64,000 nucleotides of DNA. Source: Streptomyces sp. Ru62 (lineage in GTDB: Bacteria > Actinomycetota > Actinomycetes > Streptomycetales > Streptomycetaceae). Position 1 is the stretch's first letter, and each line of letters opens with the position of its first letter. The stretch is taken from contig NZ_PQSU01000004.1 of the NCBI RefSeq assembly GCF_002920615.1, forward strand, positions 248,001-312,000, given 5' to 3'. Below, one piece after another: positions 1 to 11,751 of the stretch. A model generated the notes under the pieces. The model had not been told where the DNA came from, ran no database searches, and saw only the letters and a list, made by a program, of their open reading frames with translations. A program made the position numbers and the translations under genes.

Positions 1-27
1 GACGAGTGAATTGGTTTGTCAACTGTC

Positions 28-40
28 AGTGACTGTCACT
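28..40. promoter_or_regulatory. Palindromic operator candidate upstream of the efflux pump
   Basis: The bases read AGTGAC, T, GTCACT, a perfect 6-1-6 inverted repeat ending 12 bases before the ATG of the efflux pump at 53. An overlapping direct repeat (ACTGTCA at 22-28, ACTGTCA at 32-38) adds symmetry. Position and form suit an operator for a TetR or MarR type repressor. The regulator itself would lie to the left, outside the window. Confidence 0.5.
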
Positions 41-52
41 AGCCTGGGAAGT

Positions 53-1672
53 ATGACTAGTCAGACCACCGTCGACGCGCCGGGGCCGGGGGACGGGGCG
101 CCCGCGGCGCCGCCGGGGCCCGCGCCGGCCCAGGGCCTGCGCGGCCACCCGTGGCTCACTCTCCTCACCGTCGCCGTAGGGGTCATGATGGTGGCCCTCG
201 ACGGCACCATCGTGGCCATCGCCAACCCGGCCATCCGTGACGACCTCAACGCGTCCTTCGCCGACGTGCAGTGGGTGTCCAACGCCTACTTCCTCGCCCT
301 CGCGGTCACGCTGATCACCGCGGGCAAGCTCGGTGACCGCTTCGGCCACCGGCAGACCTTCCTCATCGGTGTGACCGGCTTCGCCGCCGCGTCCGGTGCC
401 ATCGGGCTCTCCGGCAGCATCGCCGCCGTCGTCACCTTCCGGGTCTTCCAGGGCCTGTTCGGCGCGCTGCTGATGCCGGCCGCGCTCGGCGTGCTGCGGG
501 CCACCTTCCCGGCCGAGAAGCTGAACATGGCCATCGGTGTGTGGGGCATGGTGATCGGCGCGTCCACGGCGGGCGGCCCGATCCTCGGCGGTGTCCTCGT
601 CGAGCACGTCAACTGGCAGTCGGTCTTCTTCATCAACGTGCCGGTCGGTGCCCTCGCGCTGCTCCTCGGCACCATGATCCTGCTCGACCACCGTGCCGAG
701 AACGCCCCGCGCTCCTTCGACCTGCTCGGCATCGCCCTGCTGTCGGGCGCGATGTTCTGCCTGGTCTGGGCGCTGATCAAGGCCCCGACCTGGGGCTGGG
801 GCGACGGCAAGACATGGCTGTTCATGGTCGTGTCCGTGGCCCTCTTCGCCCTCTTCGCCTTCTGGGAGACGAAGGTCGCCGAACCGCTGATCCCGCTGGG
901 CCTGTTCCGCTCGGTGGCCCTGTCGGCGGGTGTCGTCCTGATGGTCCTGATGGCCATCGCCTTCCTGGGCGGCCTGTTCTTCGTGACGTTCTACCTGCAG
1001 AACGTGCACGGGATGAGTCCCGTCAAGGCCGGCCTGCACCTGCTGCCGCTCACCGGCATGATGATCGTCGGCTCGCCGCTGGCCGGCACCGCGATCACCA
1101 AGCTCGGCCCGCGCGTCCCGCTGGCCTTCGGCATGGCCGTGACCGCGGTCGCCCTGTACGGCATGTCGACGCTGGAGCCGGACACCGGCAGCGGTCTGAT
1201 GTCCCTCTGGTTCGCGCTGCTCGGCCTGGGCCTCGCACCGGTCATGGTCGGCGCCACCGAGGTCATCGTCGGCAACGCCCCCCTGGAGCTGTCCGGTGTG
1301 GCCGGCGGTCTCCAGCAGGCGGCCATGCAGATCGGCAGCAGCCTCGGTACGGCGGTGCTGGGCGCGGTGATGGCCTCCAAGGTCGACAGCGACCTGCCGG
1401 GCAACTGGGCGGACGCGGGGCTGCCGAAGCTGACCCCGGATCAGCTCGACAAGGCCTCCGAGGCGGTCCAGGTGGGCGTGGCCCCGGTGACGAAGGGCAT
1501 GCCGGAGCCGGTCGCCGCGAAGATCACCGCCGTCGCCCACGACACCTTCATCTCCGGTATGAGCCTCGCCTCCCTGGTCGCGGCCGGCGTGGCGCTGGTC
1601 GCCGTCCTCGTCGCGCTCTTCACCAAGCGCGGCGCCAACGCGGAGGCGGGCGCGGGCGTGGGCCACATCTGA
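53..1672 (+). CDS. DHA2-family (EmrB/QacA-like) MFS drug efflux transporter
   Basis: Predicted proton-driven efflux pump of the inner membrane, 539 aa, with the length and roughly 14 hydrophobic segments of DHA2 drug exporters. The first helix carries the typical ALDGTIVAIANPAI pattern, followed by the motif A loop GKLGDRFGHRQ and a motif C-like stretch GGPILGGVLV. An upstream in-frame TTG at 11 would place translated sequence across the palindromic operator, so the ATG at 53 is preferred, although no clear Shine-Dalgarno is seen and the transcript may be near leaderless. The N-terminal 35 residues are Pro/Gly/Ala rich and cytosolic. Substrate cannot be read from the sequence. Regulation by a neighbouring repressor is inferred from the operator. 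Confidence 0.9.
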   Translation: MTSQTTVDAPGPGDGAPAAPPGPAPAQGLRGHPWLTLLTVAVGVMMVALDGTIVAIANPAIRDDLNASFADVQWVSNAYFLALAVTLITAGKLGDRFGHRQTFLIGVTGFAAASGAIGLSGSIAAVVTFRVFQGLFGALLMPAALGVLRATFPAEKLNMAIGVWGMVIGASTAGGPILGGVLVEHVNWQSVFFINVPVGALALLLGTMILLDHRAENAPRSFDLLGIALLSGAMFCLVWALIKAPTWGWGDGKTWLFMVVSVALFALFAFWETKVAEPLIPLGLFRSVALSAGVVLMVLMAIAFLGGLFFVTFYLQNVHGMSPVKAGLHLLPLTGMMIVGSPLAGTAITKLGPRVPLAFGMAVTAVALYGMSTLEPDTGSGLMSLWFALLGLGLAPVMVGATEVIVGNAPLELSGVAGGLQQAAMQIGSSLGTAVLGAVMASKVDSDLPGNWADAGLPKLTPDQLDKASEAVQVGVAPVTKGMPEPVAAKITAVAHDTFISGMSLASLVAAGVALVAVLVALFTKRGANAEAGAGVGHI

Positions 1673-1911
1673 GCCCGGGTTCTCCGTCTCCCTCCCGGCG
1701 GAGTTCCCCTATCAGGGTGACTCCGCTAAAGATCGCTCGCCCCCGGCACACGCCGCAGGTCACAGTGGGTCAAGTCCTCCGCAGGACATGGGAGGACGTC
1801 GGGCCGCGGCGCGCGCTGCTGGAGGGGGGCAGCGCGCGCACGTCTGCCGACGCGGAACCGGGGTACCCGCACACCGAAGCCGAACTGTCCATTCACGTCA
1901 AGGAGTTGATG

Positions 1912-2217
1912 ATGGCGGGCTTCGGGCGAGGAACGAGCGGGTACCCCCGGTCACGCGGCCGCACGTGGCAGCGGACCGGGCCGGACCGTGCGACGCTCGG
2001 GATCATCGGCACGATCTGTGCGGTGGCCGGATTTTTCGCACTGGGCATCGTCCTGGGCCCGGTGGCGATGTTCTGCGGCTGGCAGTCGATGGGCCGCAAG
2101 TGGTCCAACGACGGCAACGTCCCCGCACTGGTCGCCCTGATCCTGGGCGCGATCGACACGTTGCTCGCCATCATCGCCCTGGCGGGCGCGGCGACGTGGG
2201 GCCACGGGCTCCTCTAG
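1912..2217 (+). CDS. DUF4190-like small membrane protein
   Basis: A 101-aa protein with two predicted membrane helices: one near residues 24-48 (starting LGIIGTICAVAGFF) and one near 68-92 (VALILGAIDTLLAIIAL). Between them sits GPVAMFCGWQSMGRKW, the short polar hairpin usual in DUF4190 proteins, and the N-terminus is basic and Gly/Arg rich. AAGGAG ends at 1905, giving good spacing to the ATG at 1912; an ATG one codon earlier (1909) is also possible. The stop codon overlaps the stop codon of the convergent channel gene by 4 bases. Function unknown; the family is common in actinomycetes. Confidence 0.7.
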   Translation: MAGFGRGTSGYPRSRGRTWQRTGPDRATLGIIGTICAVAGFFALGIVLGPVAMFCGWQSMGRKWSNDGNVPALVALILGAIDTLLAIIALAGAATWGHGLL

Positions 2218-3035
2218 CCGACGGCGTCCCGCCGCAGGGTCGTGGGCGCGTTGGCGGCCGCGGGCACGTCGTGGCCGCTCGCGCGGTTCCCCACGCCCCC
2301 TTCGGGATGCTTGAGTTCGGCCAACCGGGCCACCTCCGCCCGCAGCAGCCGTACCTCTTCGGCCAGGGCGGAGATGGCCTCTGTCTGCCGCCGCTCCTCC
2401 ACGTCGTCCTTCTCGAACCGCGAGATGAACCACGCGGCGATGTTCGCGGTGACGACACCGAGCAGCGCGATCCCCGACAGCATCAGCCCGACGGCGATCA
2501 TCCGTCCGAGGCCGGTCGTCGGCGCGTGGTCCCCGTACCCCACGGTCGTCATCGTCGTGAACGACCACCACACGGCGTCACCCAGTGTCCGGATGTTCCC
2601 GTCCGGCGCCTCCCGCTCCACGGACAGCACCGCGAGCGACCCGAACATCAGCAGGCCGACCACGGCCCCGACGACATAGGTGGTCAGCCGGATCTGCGGA
2701 GCCATCCGCGCCCGCCGGCCGACCAGCAGCAGCGTGGACACCAGCCGCAGCAGCCGTAGCGGTTGCAGGACCGGCAGGACCACCGCGCACAGGTCGGGCC
2801 AGTGCTGTCGTACGAAGTCCCGCCGGTGCGGGGCGAGGGCCAGCCGGACCAGATAGTCGAGGGCGAACGCCGCCCACACCACCCACTCGACACCCGTGCA
2901 CACGGCCGTCAGGGAGTGACCGGCGGAGTCGTCCACGATCGGCACCGCGTACGCCACGGCGAACGCCACCGCGAGCGCCAACAACGGCCGCTGGGTACGC
3001 CCCTCCCACCGAGCCTGCGCCGACAGTTGATCCAT
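2214..3035 (-). CDS. Voltage-sensor-type potassium channel
   Basis: A 273-aa ion channel subunit. Helices fit S1 (residues about 17-33), S2 (about 43-65), S3-S4 with a positive stretch LRLLRLVSTLLLVGRRAR, S5, then the pore with filter TMTTVGYGD and S6. The TVGYGD signature is the K+ selectivity filter. The C-terminal cytosolic tail has a heptad-like helix (EERRQTEAISALAEEVRLLR) that could help the tetramer assemble. The ATG at 3035 fits the start of S1; upstream ATGs would add a Gly/Arg-rich stretch translated from a dispersed repeat. The gene sits tail to tail with the DUF4190 gene and head to tail behind aceE, with 133 bases between. Confidence 0.88.
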   Translation of the reverse strand: MDQLSAQARWEGRTQRPLLALAVAFAVAYAVPIVDDSAGHSLTAVCTGVEWVVWAAFALDYLVRLALAPHRRDFVRQHWPDLCAVVLPVLQPLRLLRLVSTLLLVGRRARMAPQIRLTTYVVGAVVGLLMFGSLAVLSVEREAPDGNIRTLGDAVWWSFTTMTTVGYGDHAPTTGLGRMIAVGLMLSGIALLGVVTANIAAWFISRFEKDDVEERRQTEAISALAEEVRLLRAEVARLAELKHPEGGVGNRASGHDVPAAANAPTTLRRDAVG

Positions 3036-3066
3036 GCCAGCAATCGTAAAGAAACCGTAAGGCCAC

Positions 3067-3113
3067 CGCGCCCCCGAAGGGGCGCGGGGAGCTGCGCGAC
3101 CAGCCACCACGGA
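3067..3113 (-). repeat. Dispersed palindromic repeat, family 1, copy D
   Basis: On the minus strand this intergenic stretch reads TGGTCGCGCAGCTCCCCGCG then CCCCTTCGGGGGCGCG. It shares the CCGCGCCCC(TTC)GGGGGCGC end of the copies at 13688, 16258 and 31161 but lacks their GCGGCGGAGCCGC hairpin. Such elements recur in Streptomyces intergenic DNA; the function is unknown. Confidence 0.6.
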
Positions 3114-3168
3114 CCCGCAGGTCCCCACGACCCCGGCAACCCTCGTCGGCCGAAGCCGAGGGCACCGG

Positions 3169-5916
<2,748 letters not shown>

Positions 5917-6311
5917 GCTGTTCCTTACCTGTCAGAGGGCCAGTTCGTTGCACCTGCCTACACCGTTCCCCATCGTGTACCTCGGGAAGGCGTACGTCAC
6001 CCGCACCGTCATCTGCACCGGTCAAAACGCAACGATACGCCCGGGGTGTGACGTGCATGGCAAAGTTGTTCGAGCGACGTAACCCCGGATGATTCCGAAC
6101 GTGACAAACCGGGCGCATCGGCGTGATGTGGGTCGCGCGGAATCGAGATACGGTGCTGGGAGTTGCGGCGACACGGCCGGGATCGTCACCGTTTCGGCGG
6201 TCCCGACGGCCGGGTACTTGCGCGATCCGCCCCGCCCGTGTGGACTACGGCCAATGCTTCGCGCACGCGCGTGGCTGAGATACTTACCAAGACATGATCA
6301 GGAGGCAACCC
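5917..6311. promoter_or_regulatory. Divergent aceE / DUF3052 promoter region
   Basis: This 395-base gap separates the divergent starts of aceE and the DUF3052 gene and must hold both promoters. It is less G+C rich than the genes. The AGGAGG ribosome site of the DUF3052 gene lies at its right end. I could not place -10 and -35 boxes, a terminator or an RNA gene here with confidence. Confidence 0.5.
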
Positions 6312-6749
6312 GTGAGCGCGACCGCGGACCACGCGGAGGAGCGGACGAACCCTGCCGCCAGGCTGGGGTTCCAGCCCGGGCAGGTGGTCCAGGAGATCGG
6401 CTACGACGACGACGTCGATCAGGAGCTCCGCGAGGCCATCGAGGAAACCATCGCAGGCGACCTCATGGACGAGGACTACGACGACGTGGCCGACGCCGTT
6501 GTGCTGTGGTTCCGTGACGACGACGGCGACCTGACGGATGCGCTGGTGGATGCCACCACGTACATCGAAGAGGGCGGCGCGATCCTGCTCCTCACGCCGA
6601 AGACCGGCCGTGCGGGGTACGTCGAGCCGAGCGACATCCAGGACGCCGCCACGACGGCCGGCCTGACCGCTTCGAAGAGCGTCAGCGTCGGCAAGGACTG
6701 GAGCGGCAGCCGGCTGGCGACGCCGAAGGCGGCCAAGTCCAAGAGGTGA
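6312..6749 (+). CDS. DUF3052 family protein
   Basis: A 145-aa acidic cytosolic protein of unknown role. The recognisable core runs from LGFQPGQVVQEIGYDDDVD to ALVDATTYIEEGGAILLLTP, followed by GRAGYVEPSDIQDAA. The chosen GTG at 6312 sits 6 bases after AGGAGGC. The family is actinobacterial and is found beside aceE and an AhpE-type peroxiredoxin, also in mycobacteria (Rv2239c by memory). That linkage hints at a link to pyruvate dehydrogenase or redox status, but no catalytic motif is apparent. A strong hairpin follows at 6763-6796, so it may be transcribed separately from the peroxiredoxin. Confidence 0.85.
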   Translation: MSATADHAEERTNPAARLGFQPGQVVQEIGYDDDVDQELREAIEETIAGDLMDEDYDDVADAVVLWFRDDDGDLTDALVDATTYIEEGGAILLLTPKTGRAGYVEPSDIQDAATTAGLTASKSVSVGKDWSGSRLATPKAAKSKR

Positions 6750-6762
6750 CCGTCCTCGGACG

Positions 6763-6796
6763 CCGGACGGGCTGGACATCGCCCCAGCCCGTCCGG
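6763..6796 (+). terminator. Hairpin after the DUF3052 gene
   Basis: CCGGACGGGCTGG (6763-6775) pairs perfectly with CCAGCCCGTCCGG (6784-6796) around an 8-base loop, 13 bases after the stop codon. There is no T tract, as is common for terminators in high-G+C actinomycetes. Confidence 0.65.
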
Positions 6797-6877
6797 GAGT
6801 CCCCGGTGGCCGCTGCGTAGGGTGGAACCGAGCGTCCGCGCTCCCACCCGAACAGCCCACCGAAGGGAAGCACGACG

Positions 6878-7336
6878 ATGGCGATCCAGGTCGGCGACAA
6901 GGCGCCCGACTTCGAGCTGAAGGACAACCACGGCCGGACCGTGAAGCTCTCGGACTTCCGCGGCGACAAGAACGTGGTCCTGCTCTTCTACCCCTTCGCC
7001 TTCACCGGCGTGTGCACCGGCGAGCTGTGCGAGCTGCGCGACAACCTGCCGAAGTTCCAGGACCGCGACACCCAGCTGCTCGCCGTCTCCAACGACTCCA
7101 TCCACACGCTGCGCGTCTTCGCCGAGCAGGAGGGCCTGGAATACCCCCTGCTGAGCGACTTCTGGCCGCACGGCAACGTCTCGCGCGCGTACGGCGTCTT
7201 CGACGAGGACAAGGGCTGCGCCGTCCGGGGCACCTTCGTCATCGACAAGGAGGGCGTCGTGCGGTGGACCGTGGTCAACGGCCTGCCGGACGCCCGCGAC
7301 CTGAACGACTACGTCAAGGCGCTCGACACCCTGTGA
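6878..7336 (+). CDS. ahpE: AhpE-type 1-Cys peroxiredoxin
   Basis: A 152-aa thiol peroxidase that reduces hydrogen peroxide, organic peroxides and peroxynitrite. The active-site loop [12 protein letters not shown] gives the PxxxTxxC motif with peroxidatic Cys46 and Thr43; the catalytic Arg is expected in the RGTFVID strand near residue 114. Sequence features such as LSDFWPHG and RAYGVFDE match mycobacterial AhpE rather than BCP or AhpC. Further cysteines are at 51 and in DKGCAVRG, so a resolving partner could be internal or a thiol cofactor such as mycothiol. AAGGGAAG lies a few bases upstream of the ATG. It lies next to DUF3052 and aceE, a conserved order. Confidence 0.9.
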   Translation: MAIQVGDKAPDFELKDNHGRTVKLSDFRGDKNVVLLFYPFAFTGVCTGELCELRDNLPKFQDRDTQLLAVSNDSIHTLRVFAEQEGLEYPLLSDFWPHGNVSRAYGVFDEDKGCAVRGTFVIDKEGVVRWTVVNGLPDARDLNDYVKALDTL

Positions 7337-7474
7337 GGGGACCGCGAGCGACACCTGTGATTCTCCGGGTCCAGGGTCTGCGGGGCGCGGGAACCCGTCA
7401 CTAGGATCGGCACGTTGATCCCATATCCGAAGCACGACGGGGCTCCCCGCCCCTGAACACCACATGGAGGACCC

Positions 7475-8050
7475 GTGGGAGTCAGCCTCAGCAAGGGCGG
7501 CAACGTATCGCTGACGAAGGAGGCCCCGGGCCTGACCGCCGTCATCGTCGGCCTGGGGTGGGACGTGCGCACGACGACCGGCACGGACTTCGACCTCGAC
7601 GCGAGCGCGCTGCTGCTGAACAACTCCGGCAAGGTCATCAGCGACCAGCACTTCGTCTTCTTCAACAACCTCAAGAGCCCCGACGGCTCCGTCGAGCACA
7701 CCGGTGACAACCTCACCGGTGAGGGCGAGGGCGACGACGAACAGATCAAGGTCAACCTGGCCGGTGTCCCGGCCGACGTCGACAAGATCGTGTTCCCGGT
7801 GTCGATCTACGACGCCGAGAACCGCCAGCAGTCCTTCGGCCAGGTCCGCAACGCCTTCATCCGCGTCGTGAACCAGGCCGGCGGGCAGGAGATCGCCCGG
7901 TACGACCTCAGTGAGGACGCCTCCACCGAGACCGCCATGGTCTTCGGCGAGCTGTACCGGCACGGCGCGGAGTGGAAGTTCCGCGCCATCGGCCAGGGCT
8001 ACGCGTCGGGCCTGCGTGGCATCGCGCAGGACTTCGGCGTCAACGTCTGA
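7475..8050 (+). CDS. TerD family protein (copy 1)
   Basis: A 191-aa protein of the TerD/CABP fold that binds calcium, linked to tellurite resistance and general stress. The start [19 protein letters not shown] is the usual beta-hairpin, and the acidic metal-site segments [28 protein letters not shown] and [19 protein letters not shown] are intact. The GTG start follows GGAGGA at 7466-7471. It is about 70% identical by eye to copy 2 at 8164, with a hairpin between them, so they look like a tandem duplication. No enzyme active site is known for the family; it is thought to assemble with TerB and TerC at the membrane. Confidence 0.92.
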   Translation: MGVSLSKGGNVSLTKEAPGLTAVIVGLGWDVRTTTGTDFDLDASALLLNNSGKVISDQHFVFFNNLKSPDGSVEHTGDNLTGEGEGDDEQIKVNLAGVPADVDKIVFPVSIYDAENRQQSFGQVRNAFIRVVNQAGGQEIARYDLSEDASTETAMVFGELYRHGAEWKFRAIGQGYASGLRGIAQDFGVNV

Positions 8051-8085
8051 CACGAAGGACGTGTGAGGCCCAACAGCCCGTGAGA

Positions 8086-8117
8086 CCGGCGCCGCCCCCG
8101 TTTAGGGGCGGCGCCGG
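8086..8117 (+). terminator. Hairpin between the two terD genes
   Basis: CCGGCGCCGCCCC (8086-8098) pairs exactly with GGGGCGGCGCCGG (8105-8117) around a 6-base loop. It lies 36 bases after the first TerD stop codon and could act as a terminator or as a partial block that sets the ratio of the two TerD products. Confidence 0.65.
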
Positions 8118-8163
8118 ACGCGCAGGACAACCAGGGAAGCACCACCAGGGGAGGACCAGCATC

Positions 8164-8742
8164 ATGGGTGTCACGCTCGCCAAGGGGGGCAACGTCTCCC
8201 TGTCCAAGGCCGCACCGAACCTCACCAACGTCATGATCGGACTCGGCTGGGACGCGCGGTCCACCACCGGCGCCCCCTTCGACCTGGACGCCAGCGCGCT
8301 GCTGTGCGGGGCCGGAAACCGGGTGCTGGGTGACGACTGGTTCGTCTTCTACAACCAGCTCACCAGCCCCGACGGCTCCGTGGAGCACACCGGTGACAAC
8401 CTCACCGGTGAGGGCGAGGGCGACGACGAGTCGATCCTGGTGGACCTCGCCAAGGTGCCGCCGCAGTGCGAGAAGATCATCTTCCCCGTCTCGATCCACA
8501 TGGCGGACGAGCGCGGACAGACCTTCGGCCAGGTCTCCAACGCCTTCATCCGCGTCGTCAACCAGGCCGACGGCCAGGAACTGGCCCGCTACGACCTCAG
8601 CGAGGACGCCTCCACCGAGACCGCCATGATCTTCGGCGAGCTCTACCGCTATCAGGGCGAGTGGAAGTTCCGGGCGGTGGGTCAGGGGTACGCGTCGGGC
8701 CTGCGGGGCATCGCTCTAGACTTCGGAGTCAACGTTTCGTAA
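8164..8742 (+). CDS. TerD family protein (copy 2)
   Basis: A 192-aa paralogue of the preceding gene with the same three acidic metal-site segments ([47 protein letters not shown]). The main differences are in the second third, where this copy has [19 protein letters not shown]. An in-frame ATG with GGGGAGGAC upstream fixes the start. It leads into the TerC-like gene after 76 bases that hold a dispersed repeat. A calcium-binding stress role is inferred from the family. Confidence 0.92.
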   Translation: MGVTLAKGGNVSLSKAAPNLTNVMIGLGWDARSTTGAPFDLDASALLCGAGNRVLGDDWFVFYNQLTSPDGSVEHTGDNLTGEGEGDDESILVDLAKVPPQCEKIIFPVSIHMADERGQTFGQVSNAFIRVVNQADGQELARYDLSEDASTETAMIFGELYRYQGEWKFRAVGQGYASGLRGIALDFGVNVS

Positions 8743-8765
8743 AACTCGGTACGACTCAGGGGAGA

Positions 8766-8797
8766 CCCTCCCCCGGACTCCGTCCGGGAGGTGCCCC
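8766..8797 (+). repeat. Dispersed palindromic repeat, family 2, copy 1
   Basis: CCCGGAC (8772-8778), a 3-base loop and GTCCGGG (8782-8788) form a perfect stem inside CCCTCCC...GGGAGGTGCCCCC. A diverged copy in the opposite orientation lies at 51711-51757 in the cobalamin riboswitch. It sits between the TerD and TerC-like genes. Confidence 0.6.
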
Positions 8798-8818
8798 CAA
8801 CACACGATGGGGTAGCCA

Positions 8819-9958
8819 GTGCTTCTGAAAACCTTCGGCTGGTCGTTCGCGGTCACCGCGCTCGGTCTGGTCGCGGCGGCGTTCTACGGGGGGTGGACCG
8901 CCTTCGGCATCGTGGCGATCCTGGCCATCCTGGAGATCTCGCTGTCCTTCGACAACGCGGTGGTCAACGCCGGAATCCTGAAGAAGATGAACGCCTTCTG
9001 GCAGAAGATCTTCCTCACAGTCGGTGTCCTCATCGCCGTCTTCGGCATGCGGCTGGTCTTCCCCGTCGTCATCGTCGCGATCAGCGCCAAGATGGGCCCG
9101 ATCGAGGCCGTCGACCTGGCGCTCAACAACAAGGACCGCTACCAGCAGCTGGTCACCGACGCCCACCCGGCGATCGCCGCGTTCGGTGGCATGTTCCTGC
9201 TGATGATCTTCCTCGACTTCATCTTCGAGGACCGGGACATCCAGTGGCTGCGCTGGATCGAGCGGCCCCTGGCCAAGCTCGGCAAGGTCGACATGCTGTC
9301 GGTCTGCATCGCCCTGATCGTCCTGCTGATCACGTCGTTCACCTTCGCCGCCCACGCCCACCAGCACGGCGGCGCCCACGTGGACAAGGCGCAGACGGTC
9401 CTGATCGCCGGTATCGCCGGCCTGATCACCTACATGGTCGTCGGCGGCCTCTCCGGCTACTTCGAGGACAAGCTGGAGGCGGAGGAGGAGCGCGAACACG
9501 AGGAGGAGGAAGAGGCCGCCCGCACCGGCAAGCAGAAACCCGCGATCGTCCTGGCCGGCCAGGCCGCGTTCTTCATGTTCCTCTACCTGGAGGTCCTGGA
9601 CGCGTCCTTCTCCTTCGACGGCGTGATCGGCGCCTTCGCCATCACCAACGACATCGTCCTGATGGCCCTCGGCCTCGGCATCGGCGCCATGTACGTCCGG
9701 TCGCTGACGGTCTACCTGGTCCGCCAGGGCACCCTCGACGACTACGTCTACCTGGAGCACGGCGCCCACTACGCCATCGGCGCCCTCGCAGTGCTCCTCC
9801 TGGTCACCATCCAGCACGAGATCAACGAGGTCATCACCGGTCTCGTCGGCGTCGTCCTGATCGCGGCGTCCTTCTTCTCCTCCGTCCGCCGCAACCGGGC
9901 CCTGGCCGCGGCGGGCGAGGGCAGCGACGAGAAGGCCGAGGTCTCCTCCGGGGTGTGA
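8819..9958 (+). CDS. TerC-like DUF475 integral membrane protein
   Basis: A 379-aa polytopic membrane protein with about nine hydrophobic segments. Two acidic membrane motifs typical of TerC-type proteins are present: ILEISLSFDNAVVNA near residue 42 and YLEVLDASFSFDGVIGAF near residue 260. Both place Glu and Asp residues inside helices, where a metal could bind. A His-rich loop (AAHAHQHGGAHVD) and a long Glu run (residues about 220-236) lie between the halves, the latter probably cytosolic. TerC and TerD proteins are proposed to form a membrane metal-sensing complex, which the adjacent TerD genes support. The start is the GTG at 8819, with a weak GGGG ribosome site. Confidence 0.88.
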   Translation: MLLKTFGWSFAVTALGLVAAAFYGGWTAFGIVAILAILEISLSFDNAVVNAGILKKMNAFWQKIFLTVGVLIAVFGMRLVFPVVIVAISAKMGPIEAVDLALNNKDRYQQLVTDAHPAIAAFGGMFLLMIFLDFIFEDRDIQWLRWIERPLAKLGKVDMLSVCIALIVLLITSFTFAAHAHQHGGAHVDKAQTVLIAGIAGLITYMVVGGLSGYFEDKLEAEEEREHEEEEEAARTGKQKPAIVLAGQAAFFMFLYLEVLDASFSFDGVIGAFAITNDIVLMALGLGIGAMYVRSLTVYLVRQGTLDDYVYLEHGAHYAIGALAVLLLVTIQHEINEVITGLVGVVLIAASFFSSVRRNRALAAAGEGSDEKAEVSSGV

Positions 9959-10046
9959 CACCCCGGACGGTGAGGAACGCTCTGAGCGGGGCGGCCGGCG
10001 CGGCCGGCCGCCCCGTCGGCGTCACAACGGGTACCTGGGGGCGGGA

Positions 10047-10784
10047 ATGGGTTTCTTCGACGGACTGCTGGGCGGGCGCGCCGCCGACTTCGACTCGGGC
10101 AACGCGTCGAGCAACGCCATAGAACTGACCAGGCGGCACCAGACGGTGTCCCTCACCAAGCAGGAAGCGGCCACCGGCCACCTGCGCGTCAACCTCTCCT
10201 GGCGGATGCGGACCTCCGACTTCGACGGAGCCCAGCGCACCAGCCTGTTCCGGCACCCCTTCAAGGCCCTGAAGCCGCCGGAGGTCCTCGGCCACGGCCA
10301 GAGCATGGTCAACGTCGACCTGGACCTCGGCTGCCTGTACGAACTGGCCGACGGCACGAAGGGGGTCGTACAGCCCCTCGGCGGCTACCTCGGCGACGTC
10401 AACGCACCGCCGTACATCAAACTCAGCGGGGACGACCGGTTCGGCTCGGCGTCCGGCGAGACCATGTACGTCAACCTGGACCACCGGGACGCCCTCAAGC
10501 GACTGCTCGTCTTCGTCTACATCTACGACCAGACCCCCGCCTTCGACCGTACGCACGCCATCGTCACGCTCTACCCCAGCAACGGCCCCCGCATCGAGAT
10601 AGGCCTGGACGAACGCCACCCCCAGGCCCGCTCCTGCGCCGTGGTCATGATCGAGAACATCAAGGGCGAACTGATCGTCCGCCGCGAGGTGAAGTTCGTC
10701 TACGGCTTCCAGGGCGAACTGGACCGCCTCTACGGCTGGGGCCTGCAGTGGGGCAGGGGCTTCAAGACCAAGGTGGACAGGTGA
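10047..10784 (+). CDS. Ter-family (TerA/TerF-like) tellurium resistance protein
   Basis: A 245-aa soluble protein. Residues about 27-140 carry a TerD-like beta sandwich in degenerate form (NVDLDLGCLYELADGTKG, YIKLSGDDRFG, GETMYVNLD), but the acidic calcium sites are weaker than in the true TerD copies. It follows the TerC-like gene by 88 bases and is probably co-transcribed. Similar proteins are named tellurium resistance protein or TerF. Its N-terminus MGFFDGLLGGR is short and partly hydrophobic. It converges on the next gene with 23 bases between them. Function beyond membership of the Ter system is not known. Confidence 0.8.
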   Translation: MGFFDGLLGGRAADFDSGNASSNAIELTRRHQTVSLTKQEAATGHLRVNLSWRMRTSDFDGAQRTSLFRHPFKALKPPEVLGHGQSMVNVDLDLGCLYELADGTKGVVQPLGGYLGDVNAPPYIKLSGDDRFGSASGETMYVNLDHRDALKRLLVFVYIYDQTPAFDRTHAIVTLYPSNGPRIEIGLDERHPQARSCAVVMIENIKGELIVRREVKFVYGFQGELDRLYGWGLQWGRGFKTKVDR

Positions 10785-10807
10785 CCACCGCCCGCTTCCG
10801 GGGCTGA

Positions 10808-11575
10808 CTACCGCCCGAGGAACTGCGGCCCCTGCGGCGGCAGCCGGAAGTACGGGTCCCCGGCCACGGCCGCCGGCGCCGACATCGGCTGCGGATAGCC
10901 GTACGCGGGCGGCTGTGCCGGGACGGCGGCCGTCTGCGGTGCCGGAACCGCGCCCGTCGGCGGTGCCGGGACCGCGGCCGTCGGCTGCTCCGGAGGCAAC
11001 GGCTGGGACGAGACCGGCTCCTCCTCCATCTCGGACTCGTCCACCGAGATCCCGAAGTCCGTGGCGAGCCCCTTCAGCCCGTTCGAATACCCCTCACCCA
11101 GCGCCCGGAACTTCCAGCCCTCACCGCGCCGGTACAGCTCACCGCAGATCAGCGCCGTCTCCGCGCCGGTCTCCGGCTTGATCTCGAACCGGGCCAGCGG
11201 CTCCCCGTCGGCGACCGCCGCGTCGTACAGCAGGATGCACAGCGCCGGCACCTGGTCGAAGGCGACCCCGTCCGCGGAGGCGACCAGCAGGATCCGGCCG
11301 ACCCCCGGCTCCACCCCGGCCAGGTCGGTCTGGATCGTGTCCGTCAGCCCCTCGGCGACCCGCTTCTTGCCGAGCCGCCACACCTTCCCGGAGGGATGCC
11401 GGGGCTGGTTGTAGAAGACGAAGTCCTCGTCGGAGCGCACACGGCCGCCCGGGCCCAGCAGCAGCGCCGAGGCGTCCACGTCCGGGACGCCCTGCCCGGG
11501 CGTCCAGCGCAGCACGGCGCGCACCGTGGTGGCCTCCAGCGGGACGTTCGACCCTTTCAGCATCGCGTGCGTCAT
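10808..11575 (-). CDS. TerD-domain protein with Pro/Ala-rich tail
   Basis: A 255-aa protein. Residues 1-170 are a TerD domain (starting [13 protein letters not shown], with [26 protein letters not shown] and [19 protein letters not shown]), in which the central acidic loop of the canonical TerD is replaced by [12 protein letters not shown]. Residues about 175-255 are a low-complexity tail with repeats of the type [20 protein letters not shown], likely disordered and perhaps a docking arm. The ATG at 11575 follows AGGA by 8 bases. It diverges from the biosynthetic module starting at 11752, so the 176-base gap should carry both promoters. Confidence 0.88.
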   Translation of the reverse strand: MTHAMLKGSNVPLEATTVRAVLRWTPGQGVPDVDASALLLGPGGRVRSDEDFVFYNQPRHPSGKVWRLGKKRVAEGLTDTIQTDLAGVEPGVGRILLVASADGVAFDQVPALCILLYDAAVADGEPLARFEIKPETGAETALICGELYRRGEGWKFRALGEGYSNGLKGLATDFGISVDESEMEEEPVSSQPLPPEQPTAAVPAPPTGAVPAPQTAAVPAQPPAYGYPQPMSAPAAVAGDPYFRLPPQGPQFLGR

Positions 11576-11751
11576 GCGGTCATCCTGCCCTCTCGGTCCT
11601 GGTCACGACAATGCGGGGGGCGGCGCCGCCGACATGGGCGAGTTACCGGAAATTCATGCCCACAGGGAACCCCGGACATGGATCCCTACGTACTATTACC
11701 GGCCACCCTTTACCGAACCCAGAGGCCCGGCTCGCGCCCTGAGGGAGTCCT

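Noticed and set aside
541..2217. Long plus-strand frame across the end of the efflux gene
   Set aside because: Arg/Gly/Pro-rich composition of a frame shadow; only its last 101 codons, from 1912, carry a real gene with a ribosome site.
7475..11575. Calling the TerD cluster a proven tellurite-resistance locus
   Set aside because: TerD families occur in many copies in Streptomyces and serve general stress; resistance cannot be read from the sequence.
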